A stretch of DNA of 64,000 nucleotides, taken from contig NZ_BMVY01000011.1 of the NCBI RefSeq assembly GCF_014650955.1, positions 186,001 through 250,000 of the forward strand, given 5' to 3'. A program made the translations under genes and the position numbers. Under the pieces are notes generated by a model. The model was not told where the DNA came from. It did not search any database and worked only from the letters and a program-made list of their open reading frames with translations. Below, one piece after another: positions 31,757-42,304 of this stretch (positions within the stretch are counted from its first letter, which is position 1; each line of letters starts with the position of its first letter). The stretch comes from Streptomyces tauricus. Lineage in GTDB: Bacteria > Actinomycetota > Actinomycetes > Streptomycetales > Streptomycetaceae.

Positions 31757-33241
31757 TCAGCCGGTACGGGCGTCCGCGGGGCGGGACTCTTTCCCAGCGG
31801 CCTCCGCGGGACGGGACCCCTTCGCCGTGGCCTCCGCGCCCGGCGGCACGGCACCGGACGTCCCGGTTCCGGCGTCCACCACCGCCTCCGTCTCCCCGTC
31901 GACGTCCGCGAGGTCGCGGTGGCGGGTCTCCTTCGCCACACCCACGGCGATCAGGGTCAGCACGACCGCGCCGATCACGTACAGGGCGATGGGTGTCGAG
32001 CTGTCGTAGTCCGCCAGCAGCGCGGTCGCGATGAGCGGTGCGGGCGCGCCCGCGGCCACCGACGAGAACTGCGCGCCGATCGAGGCCCCGGAGTACCGCA
32101 CACGGGTCGCGAACATCTCCGAGAAGAACGCGGCCTGCGGCGCGTACATCGCCCCGTGCAGGACCAGACCCACGGTCACGGCGAGGATCAGGTTCCCGAA
32201 GCTCCCCGTGTCGATGAGCGCGAAGAACGGGAACATCCACAGCCCGATGCCGGCCGCGCCCAGCAGGTACACGGGCCGGCGGCCGACCCGGTCGGACAGG
32301 GCGCCCCAGGCCGGGATCGCCGCGAAGTGCACCGCGGACGCGATGAGCACCGCGTTGAGCGCGGTCTGCTTGGACAGCCCGGTCGACGTGGTGGCGTACA
32401 CGAGGATGAACGCGGTGATCACGTAATAGCTGATGTTCTCCGCCATGCGCGCGCCCATCGCGATGAGCACGTCCCGCCAGTGGTGCCGCAGCACGGAGAC
32501 CAGCGGCAGCTTCTCGGCGGCTGTGCCCTCGTCCGCCCTGCGTGCCTCGGCCCGGGCCAGGGCGGCCTTGAAGACGGGTGACTCGTCGACGGAGAGGCGG
32601 ATCCACAGACCGACCATCACGAGCACCCCCGACAGCAGGAAGGGAATGCGCCAGCCCCACGCCGTGAACTGGGCGTCGGAGAGCACGGCCGTCAGCAGCG
32701 ACAGCACACCCGTCGCCAGCAACTGCCCGGCAGGCGCCCCGGTCTGCGGCCACGAGGCCCAGAAACCGCGCCGCCGCGCGTCCCCGTGCTCCGACACCAG
32801 CAGTACGGCGCCGCCCCACTCCCCGCCCAGGGCGAAGCCCTGCACCAGGCGCAGCACGGTCAGCAGCACCGGGGCCGCCGTACCGATGGTCGCGTGGGTG
32901 GGCAGCAGCCCGATCGCGAAGGTCGCCCCGCCCATCAGCAGCAGACTCAGGACCAGGAGTTTCTTGCGCCCGAGCCGGTCACCGTAGTGCCCGAAGACCA
33001 GCGCCCCGAGCGGCCGGGCCGCGAACCCGACCGCGTACGTCAGAAACGACAGCAGCGTGCCGACGAGCGGGTCGGAGCCCGGGAAGAACAGCTTGTTGAA
33101 GACGAGCGCGGCGGCGGATCCGTAGAGAAAGAAGTCGTACCACTCGATGGTGGTGCCGATCAGGCTCGCGGCGACGATGCGCTTGAGGCTGCTGGGTGGT
33201 GTGGAGGCTGATGGTGGGGGAGCGGTTGCTGCGGAGGCCAT
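31757..33241 (-). CDS. MHS-family metabolite:proton symporter
   Basis: Twelve-helix major facilitator transporter of the MHS group (ProP/KgtP-like), 494 residues, importing small organic acids or betaines with protons. The hallmarks are GTTIEWYDFFLYGSAAALVF in helix 1, GHYGDRLGRKKLLVLSLLLM between helices 2 and 3, RLVQGFALGGEWGGAVLL in helix 4 and SDRVGRRPVYLLGA between helices 8 and 9. The C-terminal tail is acidic then Ser/Ala-rich. ATG 33241 was chosen with GGAAG nine bases upstream. It converges on the PucR-regulator gene and is divergent from idh across a 322-bp gap. Confidence 0.9.
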   Translation of the reverse strand: MASAATAPPPSASTPPSSLKRIVAASLIGTTIEWYDFFLYGSAAALVFNKLFFPGSDPLVGTLLSFLTYAVGFAARPLGALVFGHYGDRLGRKKLLVLSLLLMGGATFAIGLLPTHATIGTAAPVLLTVLRLVQGFALGGEWGGAVLLVSEHGDARRRGFWASWPQTGAPAGQLLATGVLSLLTAVLSDAQFTAWGWRIPFLLSGVLVMVGLWIRLSVDESPVFKAALARAEARRADEGTAAEKLPLVSVLRHHWRDVLIAMGARMAENISYYVITAFILVYATTSTGLSKQTALNAVLIASAVHFAAIPAWGALSDRVGRRPVYLLGAAGIGLWMFPFFALIDTGSFGNLILAVTVGLVLHGAMYAPQAAFFSEMFATRVRYSGASIGAQFSSVAAGAPAPLIATALLADYDSSTPIALYVIGAVVLTLIAVGVAKETRHRDLADVDGETEAVVDAGTGTSGAVPPGAEATAKGSRPAEAAGKESRPADARTG

Positions 33242-33374
33242 GTGCACCACTTCCGGGTGTTCGGTGGGGACGGGTACGTATCGGCACACCGTAGGAAGGC
33301 GCAGATCAGGCGCACATGTGGTGGGACAACATAGTTCCGACCGGTGAAGTGCGTGCGCCCACCATGCGGACGCG

Positions 33375-33410
33375 ATGACGGACGCCATGACGGACGCCAT
33401 GACGAACGTC
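33375..33410. repeat. 12-bp tandem repeat, three copies
   Basis: ATGACGGACGCC is repeated twice exactly and a third time as ATGACGAACGTC, head to tail, in the gap between the MHS transporter and idh genes. Confidence 0.8.
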
Positions 33411-33505
33411 AAGGCGCGCGGTGACACCGCGGAGTCGCGCCGATGCCCGCCTGCGACCGTCCGTGGCGGAGTTGTACAGCCTCCTGTCCGGTCCGGCCCC
33501 ATCAC

Positions 33506-33526
33506 GAGATATCTTGATGTCGAGCA
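33506..33526 (+). promoter_or_regulatory. Candidate operator/promoter before isocitrate dehydrogenase
   Basis: An AGATATCT palindrome (33508-33515) runs into TCTTGATGTCGAGC (33513-33526), an imperfect inverted repeat of CTTGA and TCGAG, about 40 bases before the idh start. The rest of the 33242-33563 gap contains only the 12-bp repeat. Confidence 0.5.
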
Positions 33527-33563
33527 ATGTTGCAGACTTTGCAGACGTGGAGCGGAGCACCCG

Positions 33564-35783
<2,220 letters not shown>

Positions 35784-35872
35784 GCGCTCCGCTCCGCGCC
35801 CGGACTGCACCTGGGGGTGCGGGTGCGTCGTGGTTGACTGCGCCCGCGCGGCGGAGCCGCACATGGACACGG

Positions 35873-35898
35873 CCCCGCGCCCCTTTCGGGGCGCGGGG
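35873..35898 (+). terminator. Strong hairpin terminator after idh
   Basis: A perfect 11-bp stem (CCCCGCGCCCC 35873-35883, GGGGCGCGGGG 35888-35898) with a TTTC loop lies 90 bp after the idh stop and 20 bp before the next gene. Confidence 0.75.
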
Positions 35899-35918
35899 TT
35901 GCTGTATCCGGACTCCTG

Positions 35919-37406
35919 ATGGGCAGGTCGGTGATGGCGTTGCAGGTTGAGGTGCACGGGCTCGATGTGATCGGGGACGGGGAGCGGAAAGGCACGCCCC
36001 GTACACTCTTCTGGCCCTGGTTCGGGGCAAATGTCTCTATTCTCGGGCTCAGCTATGGGTCCTTCGTGCTCGGGTTCGGGATCTCGTTCTGGCAGGCGCT
36101 GGCCGCCGGAGTGATCGGGATCGTCTTCTCCTTCCTGCTCTGCGGGCTGGTCGCGGTCGCCGGCAAGCGCGGTTCGGCGCCGACGATGGTGCTCAGCCGG
36201 GCCGCCTACGGTGTGCGCGGCAACCGGCTGCCCGCCGTCGTGTCCTGGATGCTCACCGTCGGCTGGGAGACCGTCCTCACAGCGCTGGCGACCATGGCCA
36301 CCGCGACCGTCCTCGACCGGCTCGGCTGGGGCGGCGGCACCGGGACCGAGGTGGTCGCCCTGATCGTCGTCGGCGCGCTCGTCGTGGTCGGCGGAGTGAT
36401 GGGCTTCGACCTGATCATGCGGCTCCAGACGGTCATCACCGTCGTCACCGCTGTCCTGACCGTCGTCTACATCGGGCTCGTCGCCGACCACATCCACTGG
36501 TCGGCCGTCAGCGCCGTACCGGCGGGCTCCGCCCAGGAGTTCATCGGCGCGCTGGTCTTCATGATGACCGGCTTCGGCCTCGGCTGGATCAACGCCGCCG
36601 CCGACTACTCGCGCTACCTGCCGCGTAACTCCTCCGGCCGGGGCGTGGTCGGGTGGACGACGTTCGGCGCGTCGGTGGCGCCGCTGGCCCTTCTGGTCTT
36701 CGGCCTGCTGCTCGCCGGATCGTCCACGACGCTCAGTACGGCCATCGCCGCCGACCCGATCGGCGCGCTCACCACGATCCTGCCCACCTGGTTCCTGATC
36801 CCCTTCGCCGTGGTGGCCGTCCTCGGCCTGGTCGGCGGAGCGGTCCTCGACATCTACTCCTCCGGCCTGGCCCTGCTCGCGGCCGGCCTGCGCGTACCGC
36901 GCTATCTGGCGGCCCTGCTGGACGGCGTCCTGATGATCGCGGGCTCCGTCTACATCGTCTTCTTCGCGGACGACTTCCTGGGCCAGTTCATCGGCTTCCT
37001 CACCACGCTCGGGGTGCCGGTCGCGGCCTGGTGCGGCGTGATGCTCGCCGACCTGGCGCTGCGCCGCCGCGACTACGACGAGGCCGACCTGTTCCGCGTG
37101 AAGGGCCGCTACGGAGACGTCGAGCCGCTCCCGCTGCTGCTCACCCTCGCGGTCACCGCGGTCGGCTGGGGGCTGGTCACCAACTCGGCCGCCGGCTGGC
37201 TGGAGTGGCAGGGCTATCTGCTCGGCCCCCTCGGCCTCGGCGGCAAGGACGGCACCTGGGCCTACGCGAACCTGGGCGTACTCGCCGCGCTCGCCCTCGG
37301 CTTCCTCGGCACCCTCGCACTCGGCCGCGGCAGGGTCCGTACGCAGGAGGAGCAGCCCCCGAGCGGACCTGTGGACGGGACGACGGGGGAGGCGCTGAAG
37401 GCATGA
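35919..37406 (+). CDS. NCS1-family nucleobase permease
   Basis: Twelve-helix NCS1 transporter (CodB/purine-cytosine permease type) of 495 residues, importing nucleobases or related heterocycles with a cation. FWPWFGANVSILGLSYG in helix 1, the GSAPTMVLSRAAYGVRGN segment, GFGLGWINAAADYSRYLP and the following SSGRGVVGWT match the family. ATG 35919 was taken; ATG 35934, 15 bases in, has a GGCAGG at better distance. The stop overlaps the start of the isochorismatase-fold hydrolase gene by ATGA, which implies a joint uptake-hydrolysis role. Confidence 0.88.
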   Translation: MGRSVMALQVEVHGLDVIGDGERKGTPRTLFWPWFGANVSILGLSYGSFVLGFGISFWQALAAGVIGIVFSFLLCGLVAVAGKRGSAPTMVLSRAAYGVRGNRLPAVVSWMLTVGWETVLTALATMATATVLDRLGWGGGTGTEVVALIVVGALVVVGGVMGFDLIMRLQTVITVVTAVLTVVYIGLVADHIHWSAVSAVPAGSAQEFIGALVFMMTGFGLGWINAAADYSRYLPRNSSGRGVVGWTTFGASVAPLALLVFGLLLAGSSTTLSTAIAADPIGALTTILPTWFLIPFAVVAVLGLVGGAVLDIYSSGLALLAAGLRVPRYLAALLDGVLMIAGSVYIVFFADDFLGQFIGFLTTLGVPVAAWCGVMLADLALRRRDYDEADLFRVKGRYGDVEPLPLLLTLAVTAVGWGLVTNSAAGWLEWQGYLLGPLGLGGKDGTWAYANLGVLAALALGFLGTLALGRGRVRTQEEQPPSGPVDGTTGEALKA

Positions 37407-37963
37407 GCGGCACCGGACCCCGTGGCCACCTGGCCGTCATCGACATGCAGCGCGTCTTCGCCGAGCCGGACAGCCCCTGGGCCACGCCCCGTTTCGGCGA
37501 GGCCGCCGACGGAGTACGCCGTCTGCTGCCCGCCTTCGCGGAACGGGTCACCTTCACCCGCTTCCTGGCCCCCGCCGAACCGGCCGGCGCCTGGCGCGCG
37601 TACTACGAGCAGTGGCCCTTCGCGCTGCGGCCCCCGCACGACCGGCTGTGGGAGCTGGTCGACGAACTCGCGCCCCACGCACGGTACTTCGTGGACGCGC
37701 ACACCTTCGGCAAGTGGACCCCGGACCTGGCCGAGCGCGTCGGCCCCGGGGGCCACCTGGTGCTCGCCGGAGTCAGTACGGACTGCTGCGTGCTGTCCAC
37801 CGCCCTCGCGGCGGCCGACGCGGGTGTCGAGGTACGGGTGGTGGCCGACGCCTGCGCGGGCGCGGACGACGCCTCGCACGCGAAGGCCCTGCAGCTCATG
37901 GACCTCTACCGGCCGCTGATCCGGGTCGTCACCGTGGCCGAGGTGCTCACCGGGACGAAGTGA
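37403..37963 (+). CDS. Isochorismatase-fold cysteine hydrolase
   Basis: Cysteine hydrolase of 186 residues with the D-K-C triad of the isochorismatase/nicotinamidase family: D14 in LAVIDMQ, K104 in TFGKW and C129 in STDCCVLST. Such enzymes cleave amide bonds in nicotinamide, ureidoacrylate or maleamate. Coupling by a 4-bp overlap to an NCS1 nucleobase permease gene suggests that it acts on a heterocycle breakdown product. The stop codon is the first unit of a 16-17-bp tandem repeat (37955-38027). Confidence 0.87.
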   Translation: MSGTGPRGHLAVIDMQRVFAEPDSPWATPRFGEAADGVRRLLPAFAERVTFTRFLAPAEPAGAWRAYYEQWPFALRPPHDRLWELVDELAPHARYFVDAHTFGKWTPDLAERVGPGGHLVLAGVSTDCCVLSTALAAADAGVEVRVVADACAGADDASHAKALQLMDLYRPLIRVVTVAEVLTGTK

Positions 37964-38027
37964 GCACCGGACGAGGTGAGCACCCCGAGGAGGTGAGCAC
38001 TGGGGCGACCTGAGCACCGGGACGAGC
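37955..38027. repeat. 16-17-bp tandem repeat overlapping a stop codon
   Basis: The heptamer TGAGCAC recurs at 37961, 37977, 37994 and 38011 within units such as ACGAGGTGAGCACCCCG. The first TGA is the stop of the hydrolase gene, and the tract runs to the 3' end of the convergent fucosidase gene. Confidence 0.8.
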
Positions 38028-38030
38028 AGG

Positions 38031-39296
38031 TCAGAGTCGCCCGGCCCCCGTGTAGAGGTCCAGCTCCCCCTCCAGTTCCACGGCCAGTACGGTCGCCTCC
38101 TCGTCCAGGTCGGCCGCCGCGGGCGCGTCGATCCAGGTCACCCCCGGTACGGCGTCGAGGCCGCCGGTGACATGGTGGCCCAGTTCCGTGCCCGTACCGA
38201 GGACCGTGACGCGCCGGACCCGGTTGCGCAGACCCCGTACCGACACGGAGTCGCGCGGGGCGTCGAAGCACACCAGATAGAGCGTGCGCCGGTCGGCGGA
38301 CAGGGTGCTGGGGCCGTAGTGGTGCCCGGCGGGCAGCCCGGCGACCGTGTCGTACACGGCCTCGGAGTGCCGCGCGATCCACGCGCCGAGGCCCTCCATG
38401 CGCGCGATCTGCTCCTCGGGGATCGTGCCGTCCTCGCGCGGTCCCGCCGCCAGCAGCAGGTTGCCGCCCATGCCGATGGTCTCGGTGAAGTAGCGCACCA
38501 ACTGGCGCACCGACTTGAAGGCGCGGTCCTGCGGCCGATGGCTCCATGAGTCGTTGATCGTGAGGCACAGCTCCCACGGACCGTCCGGGGCCTGGAGCGG
38601 GGCGCCCTGTTCAGGGGTGGCGTAGTCGCCGTGGTGGAGCATCCGGCCGTTGAGGATCGTGTCGGGGTTGCCCGCGAGGATCAGTTCGGCGAGGTCGTCC
38701 ATCCGCCACTGCTCCTCCGTACGCTCCCACTCGCCGTCGAACCAGAGGACGTCGGGCCGGAAGCGTTCGACGAGTTCGCGGACCTGGCCGTCGCGGTACG
38801 CGAGATAGCGCGCCCAGGCCGCAGGGTCCTCGTGGCCGGGCTCGGCCTGCGAGTACGCGTTGAGGGGCACGACGTACGGCCCCGGGTGCCGCTCGCTCGC
38901 GTAGTCCGGGTGGTTCCAGTCGGAGTGCGAGTAGTAGAGGCCGACCTTGAGGTCCCGGGCGCGCAGTGCCTCGACGAACCCGGTGACCAGGTCGCGGCCC
39001 GCCGGGGTGTCCCGGACCACGTCGAGATTGCGGTGACCGGTGTCCCAGAGGGCGACGCCGTCGTGGTGCCGGGTGGTGAGGACCGCGTACCGCGCGCCGA
39101 CGCGGGCGAACAGCTCGGCCCAGGCGTCGGGATCGTAGTGCGAGGCGCTGAAGCCGTCGAGCTGTTTCATGTACTGCTTGTGCGTCATCTCGCCCGTGTA
39201 GAAGGACCATGACTCGGCGGCGCCACCGACGGCGTAGACACCGTAGTGGATGAAGATGCCCAGCTTGGCACCGGGAAACCAGGGTTGCATCGGCAT
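38031..39296 (-). CDS. GH29 alpha-L-fucosidase
   Basis: Family 29 glycoside hydrolase of 421 residues, predicted to release terminal alpha-L-fucose. Typical segments are KLGIFIHYGVYAVGGAAESW, GARYAVLTTRHHDGVALWDT, GLYYSHSDWNHPDY, the nucleophile aspartate in DVLWFDGEWERT, and GGNLLLAAGPREDG. It has no signal peptide, so it is probably cytoplasmic and acts on imported oligosaccharides. ATG 39296 is the start; MQPWF at 39290 is possible. The divergent gene is a secreted amylase. Confidence 0.9.
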   Translation of the reverse strand: MPMQPWFPGAKLGIFIHYGVYAVGGAAESWSFYTGEMTHKQYMKQLDGFSASHYDPDAWAELFARVGARYAVLTTRHHDGVALWDTGHRNLDVVRDTPAGRDLVTGFVEALRARDLKVGLYYSHSDWNHPDYASERHPGPYVVPLNAYSQAEPGHEDPAAWARYLAYRDGQVRELVERFRPDVLWFDGEWERTEEQWRMDDLAELILAGNPDTILNGRMLHHGDYATPEQGAPLQAPDGPWELCLTINDSWSHRPQDRAFKSVRQLVRYFTETIGMGGNLLLAAGPREDGTIPEEQIARMEGLGAWIARHSEAVYDTVAGLPAGHHYGPSTLSADRRTLYLVCFDAPRDSVSVRGLRNRVRRVTVLGTGTELGHHVTGGLDAVPGVTWIDAPAAADLDEEATVLAVELEGELDLYTGAGRL

Positions 39297-39391
39297 GTGT
39301 CCACGCTAGGCGCGGGCCCTCGTCGGCGCGTGGGCGCCGGTCACCACTACTGGTCCGTTTTCACCCCGTGGCCCGGCCTTCGCGCGATCTC

Positions 39392-39420
39392 TTTACGTGA
39401 CTGTCATGTACCTGTAGCTT
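39392..39420 (+). promoter_or_regulatory. Candidate promoter of the amylase gene
   Basis: TTTACG (39392-39397) and TAGCTT (39415-39420) are separated by 17 bases and lie 83 bases before the amylase ATG. Confidence 0.45.
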
Positions 39421-39427
39421 CCGCGCT

Positions 39428-39449
39428 GCAAGGAATTTCAGGAACTTGC
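39428..39449 (+). promoter_or_regulatory. Candidate MalR/Reg1-like operator
   Basis: GCAAG (39428-39432) and CTTGC (39445-39449) are inverted arms immediately after the -10 box, with another TTTGCAGG at 39468. Motifs of this CTTGCA type sit in Streptomyces amylase promoters controlled by the LacI-type MalR/Reg1; no malR gene is in this window. Confidence 0.4.
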
Positions 39450-39502
39450 CGGTTCTCTTTGCAGGGCAACTCCCCACCCACCGGCCGTCATTGGAGACAC
39501 TC

Positions 39503-42193
39503 ATGGGACGCATCCCCCTCCGTCGGTCGCGGCGCCCGTTCCTGGCGGCGGCGGTGGCGACGGGACTGCTCGGCGCGCTCGCGGGGCCACCGGATCCGGG
39601 GCCGGCCCCGATGGAGCCGACCGCCGCCGAGGCGAACACGGCGACCGTCTTCTACTACACGAAGACCAAGAACTGGTCGTCCGTCCATCTGCACTACGCG
39701 CCGGACGGCGGCACGTGGACCACCGCGCCGGGTACGAGGATGGAGGCGGCCTGCACGGACTGGGTGAAGGAGACCGTCGACCTGGGCCCGGCGGCCGGAC
39801 TCGCGGCCACCTTCAACAACGGCGGCGGCACCTGGGACAACAACGGCAACGGCGTCTGGGACAACAACAACAGCGCCGACTACGCCCTCACCACGGGCAC
39901 TTCGACCGTCAGGGACCGTACGGTCACCAAGGACGCGAAGGACCCGTGCGCCGCCGAGGAACCGGACACCGAGGCGCCGACCGCGCCCACCGAGGTGACC
40001 GCGAGCGCCACGCACACCTCCGTCGTCCTGAGCTGGGACGCCTCGACGGACGACACCGGAGTGACCAAGTACCAGGTGACCCGCACCGGCGGCACGAAGG
40101 GCACGCTCGTCACCGACATCGGATCGACGGTGTTCTCCGACACGGGACTTGAGGAGAGGACCGCCTACACGTACACGGTGAAGGCGGTCGACGCGGCCGG
40201 CAACACCTCACCCGCCTCCGCCGCGGCCACCGCGACGACCGGTGAGAAGGCCCCCGAGCCCGCCTCCGGCACCCCGCTGGGCACCGACCCCCGCCAGGAC
40301 CCCATCTACTTCGTCCTCACCGCCCGCTTCCACGACGGCGACAGCTCCAACAACCGGGGCGGCAGCCGGCACACCAAGTCCGGCAACGCCGCGAACAACG
40401 ACCCCATGTTCCGGGGCGACTTCAAGGGACTGGTCGAAAAACTCGACTACGTCAAGGCGCTCGGCTTCTCGGCCGTGTGGGTCACCCCGGTGGTCCTCAA
40501 CCGCTCGGACTACGACTACCACGGCTATCACGGCTACGACTTCTACAAGGTCGACCCGCGTCTGGAGTCCGCGGGCGCCTCCTACCAGGACCTGATCAAC
40601 GCGGCGCACGCCAAGGGCATGAAGATCTACCAGGACGTCGTGTACAACCACAGCTCCCGCTGGGGCGCCAAGGGCCTGGCCACCCCCACCGTGTACGGCG
40701 TCCGCGACTCCCAGTGGAGCTGGTACTACGACGAGAGGAACGACGGCTTCGAGTACGACGGCCTCACCGTCGAGCCCAAATCCGGGAAGTCCTACTACAA
40801 CGGTGACCTGTGGTCGACCGCCGAGCCGTCCGGCAACACCTGCCTCAACTGGGGCAGGCCCACCGGCGGCAAGAGCGCTGAGGGCTACACGCTCTACAAC
40901 TGCCAGTGGCCGACCCCCACTTCGGGCATGTTCCCCAAAGCGCTCTACCACCAGTGCTGGATCGGCAACTGGGAGGGCGAGGACGCCCGTTCCTGCTGGC
41001 TGCACGAGGACCTGGCCGACTTCGACACCGAGAACACCACCGTGCAGAACTATCTGATCGGCGCGTACGACAAGTACATCGACATGGGCGTCGACGGCTT
41101 CCGGTTGGACACGGCCGTGCACATAGCCCGCGTGACCTGGAACCGCCGTTTCCTGCCGGCCATCCAGGAGCGTGTCACCCAGAAGTTCGGCGCCGAGGCC
41201 GCGAAGAACTTCTTCGTCTTCGGTGAGGTCGCGGCCTTCGTGAACGACAAGTGGAACCGCGGCTCGGTCAACCACTCCGCGCAGTTCTACACCTGGAAGG
41301 AGCGCAAGGAGTACAGCGCGGACGACGAGGCGGCGGCCCTGGAGCAGTTCACCTATGAGAACGACCAGGGCACGGGAAACCAGCCGACCTCCACCAACGC
41401 CTTCCTGAACGGGAACAGTTACCACACGCCCGACCGCAGCCGGTTCTCCGGCATGAACATCACCGACATGCGGATGCACATGAACTTCGGTGACGCGCAG
41501 AACGCCTACGGCAACGGCAAGGACTCCGACGACAGCGTCAACGACGCCACGTACAACGTCGTCTACGTCGACAGTCACGACTACGGGCCCAACAAGAGCA
41601 GTGAGCGCTACCCCGGCGGCACCGACGCGTGGGCCGAGAACATGGCCCTGATGTGGACCTTCCGCGGTATCCCGACCCTGTACTACGGCTCGGAGATCGA
41701 GTTCCAGAAGGGCAAGAAGATCGACTGCGGTCCGAGCTGCCCGCTGGCGACGACCGGTCGCGCGTACTACGGCGACCATCTCGGGGGGAGTGTCACGGCC
41801 TCCGACTTCGGCACGGTCGACTCCGCGAGCGGCGAGGTCGCCAACACCCTCGCCCAGCCCCTGGTCAAGCACATCCAGCGGCTCAACCAGATCCGCCGGG
41901 CCGTTCCCGCCCTCCAGACGGGCCAGTACTCCACGGAGGGCATCAGCGGCTCGATGGCCTTCAAGCGCCGGTACACCAGCGGATCGACGGACAGCTTCGC
42001 CCTGGTCACCGTCACGGGCGCCGCCACGTACACGGGCATCCCGAACGGCACCTACAAGGACGCCGTCACCGGGGACGTGAAGACCGTCTCCAACGGCACA
42101 CTCGGCGTCGGCGCACCCGGCAAGGGCAACCTGCGGGTGTACGTGCTGAACGGCCCTGGGAAGATCGGCGCCGACGGCCCGTACCTGAAGTAG
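39503..42193 (+). CDS. Secreted GH13 alpha-amylase with starch-binding module and FnIII domain
   Basis: Extracellular starch-degrading enzyme of 896 residues. A twin-arginine-like, long signal region ends near AEA44. A CBM25/26-type starch-binding module (about 45-150: TVFYYTKTKNWSSVHLHYAP) is followed by a fibronectin type III domain (about 155-247) and a GH13 barrel (about 255-880). Catalytic residues are the nucleophile aspartate in DGFRLDTAVH (about 534), the acid glutamate in FFVFGEVAAF (about 574) and the DSHD aspartate (about 691). HATs of repeated NNGNGVWDNNN-like asparagine-rich sequence lie within the CBM. ATG 39503 follows GGAG by six bases. A C-terminal all-beta domain and a short tail close the protein. 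Confidence 0.9.
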   Translation: MGRIPLRRSRRPFLAAAVATGLLGALAGPPDPGPAPMEPTAAEANTATVFYYTKTKNWSSVHLHYAPDGGTWTTAPGTRMEAACTDWVKETVDLGPAAGLAATFNNGGGTWDNNGNGVWDNNNSADYALTTGTSTVRDRTVTKDAKDPCAAEEPDTEAPTAPTEVTASATHTSVVLSWDASTDDTGVTKYQVTRTGGTKGTLVTDIGSTVFSDTGLEERTAYTYTVKAVDAAGNTSPASAAATATTGEKAPEPASGTPLGTDPRQDPIYFVLTARFHDGDSSNNRGGSRHTKSGNAANNDPMFRGDFKGLVEKLDYVKALGFSAVWVTPVVLNRSDYDYHGYHGYDFYKVDPRLESAGASYQDLINAAHAKGMKIYQDVVYNHSSRWGAKGLATPTVYGVRDSQWSWYYDERNDGFEYDGLTVEPKSGKSYYNGDLWSTAEPSGNTCLNWGRPTGGKSAEGYTLYNCQWPTPTSGMFPKALYHQCWIGNWEGEDARSCWLHEDLADFDTENTTVQNYLIGAYDKYIDMGVDGFRLDTAVHIARVTWNRRFLPAIQERVTQKFGAEAAKNFFVFGEVAAFVNDKWNRGSVNHSAQFYTWKERKEYSADDEAAALEQFTYENDQGTGNQPTSTNAFLNGNSYHTPDRSRFSGMNITDMRMHMNFGDAQNAYGNGKDSDDSVNDATYNVVYVDSHDYGPNKSSERYPGGTDAWAENMALMWTFRGIPTLYYGSEIEFQKGKKIDCGPSCPLATTGRAYYGDHLGGSVTASDFGTVDSASGEVANTLAQPLVKHIQRLNQIRRAVPALQTGQYSTEGISGSMAFKRRYTSGSTDSFALVTVTGAATYTGIPNGTYKDAVTGDVKTVSNGTLGVGAPGKGNLRVYVLNGPGKIGADGPYLK

Positions 42194-42304
42194 GCCCGGG
42201 GGCGGTCCACTTGGCGGTATCCGGTGGGTACAGCGGGCACTGGTCGCGTGTTCAATCACGGGTAACGCGTCACGTACGGACCGCCCCACCTGTCAGGAGG
42301 CACC

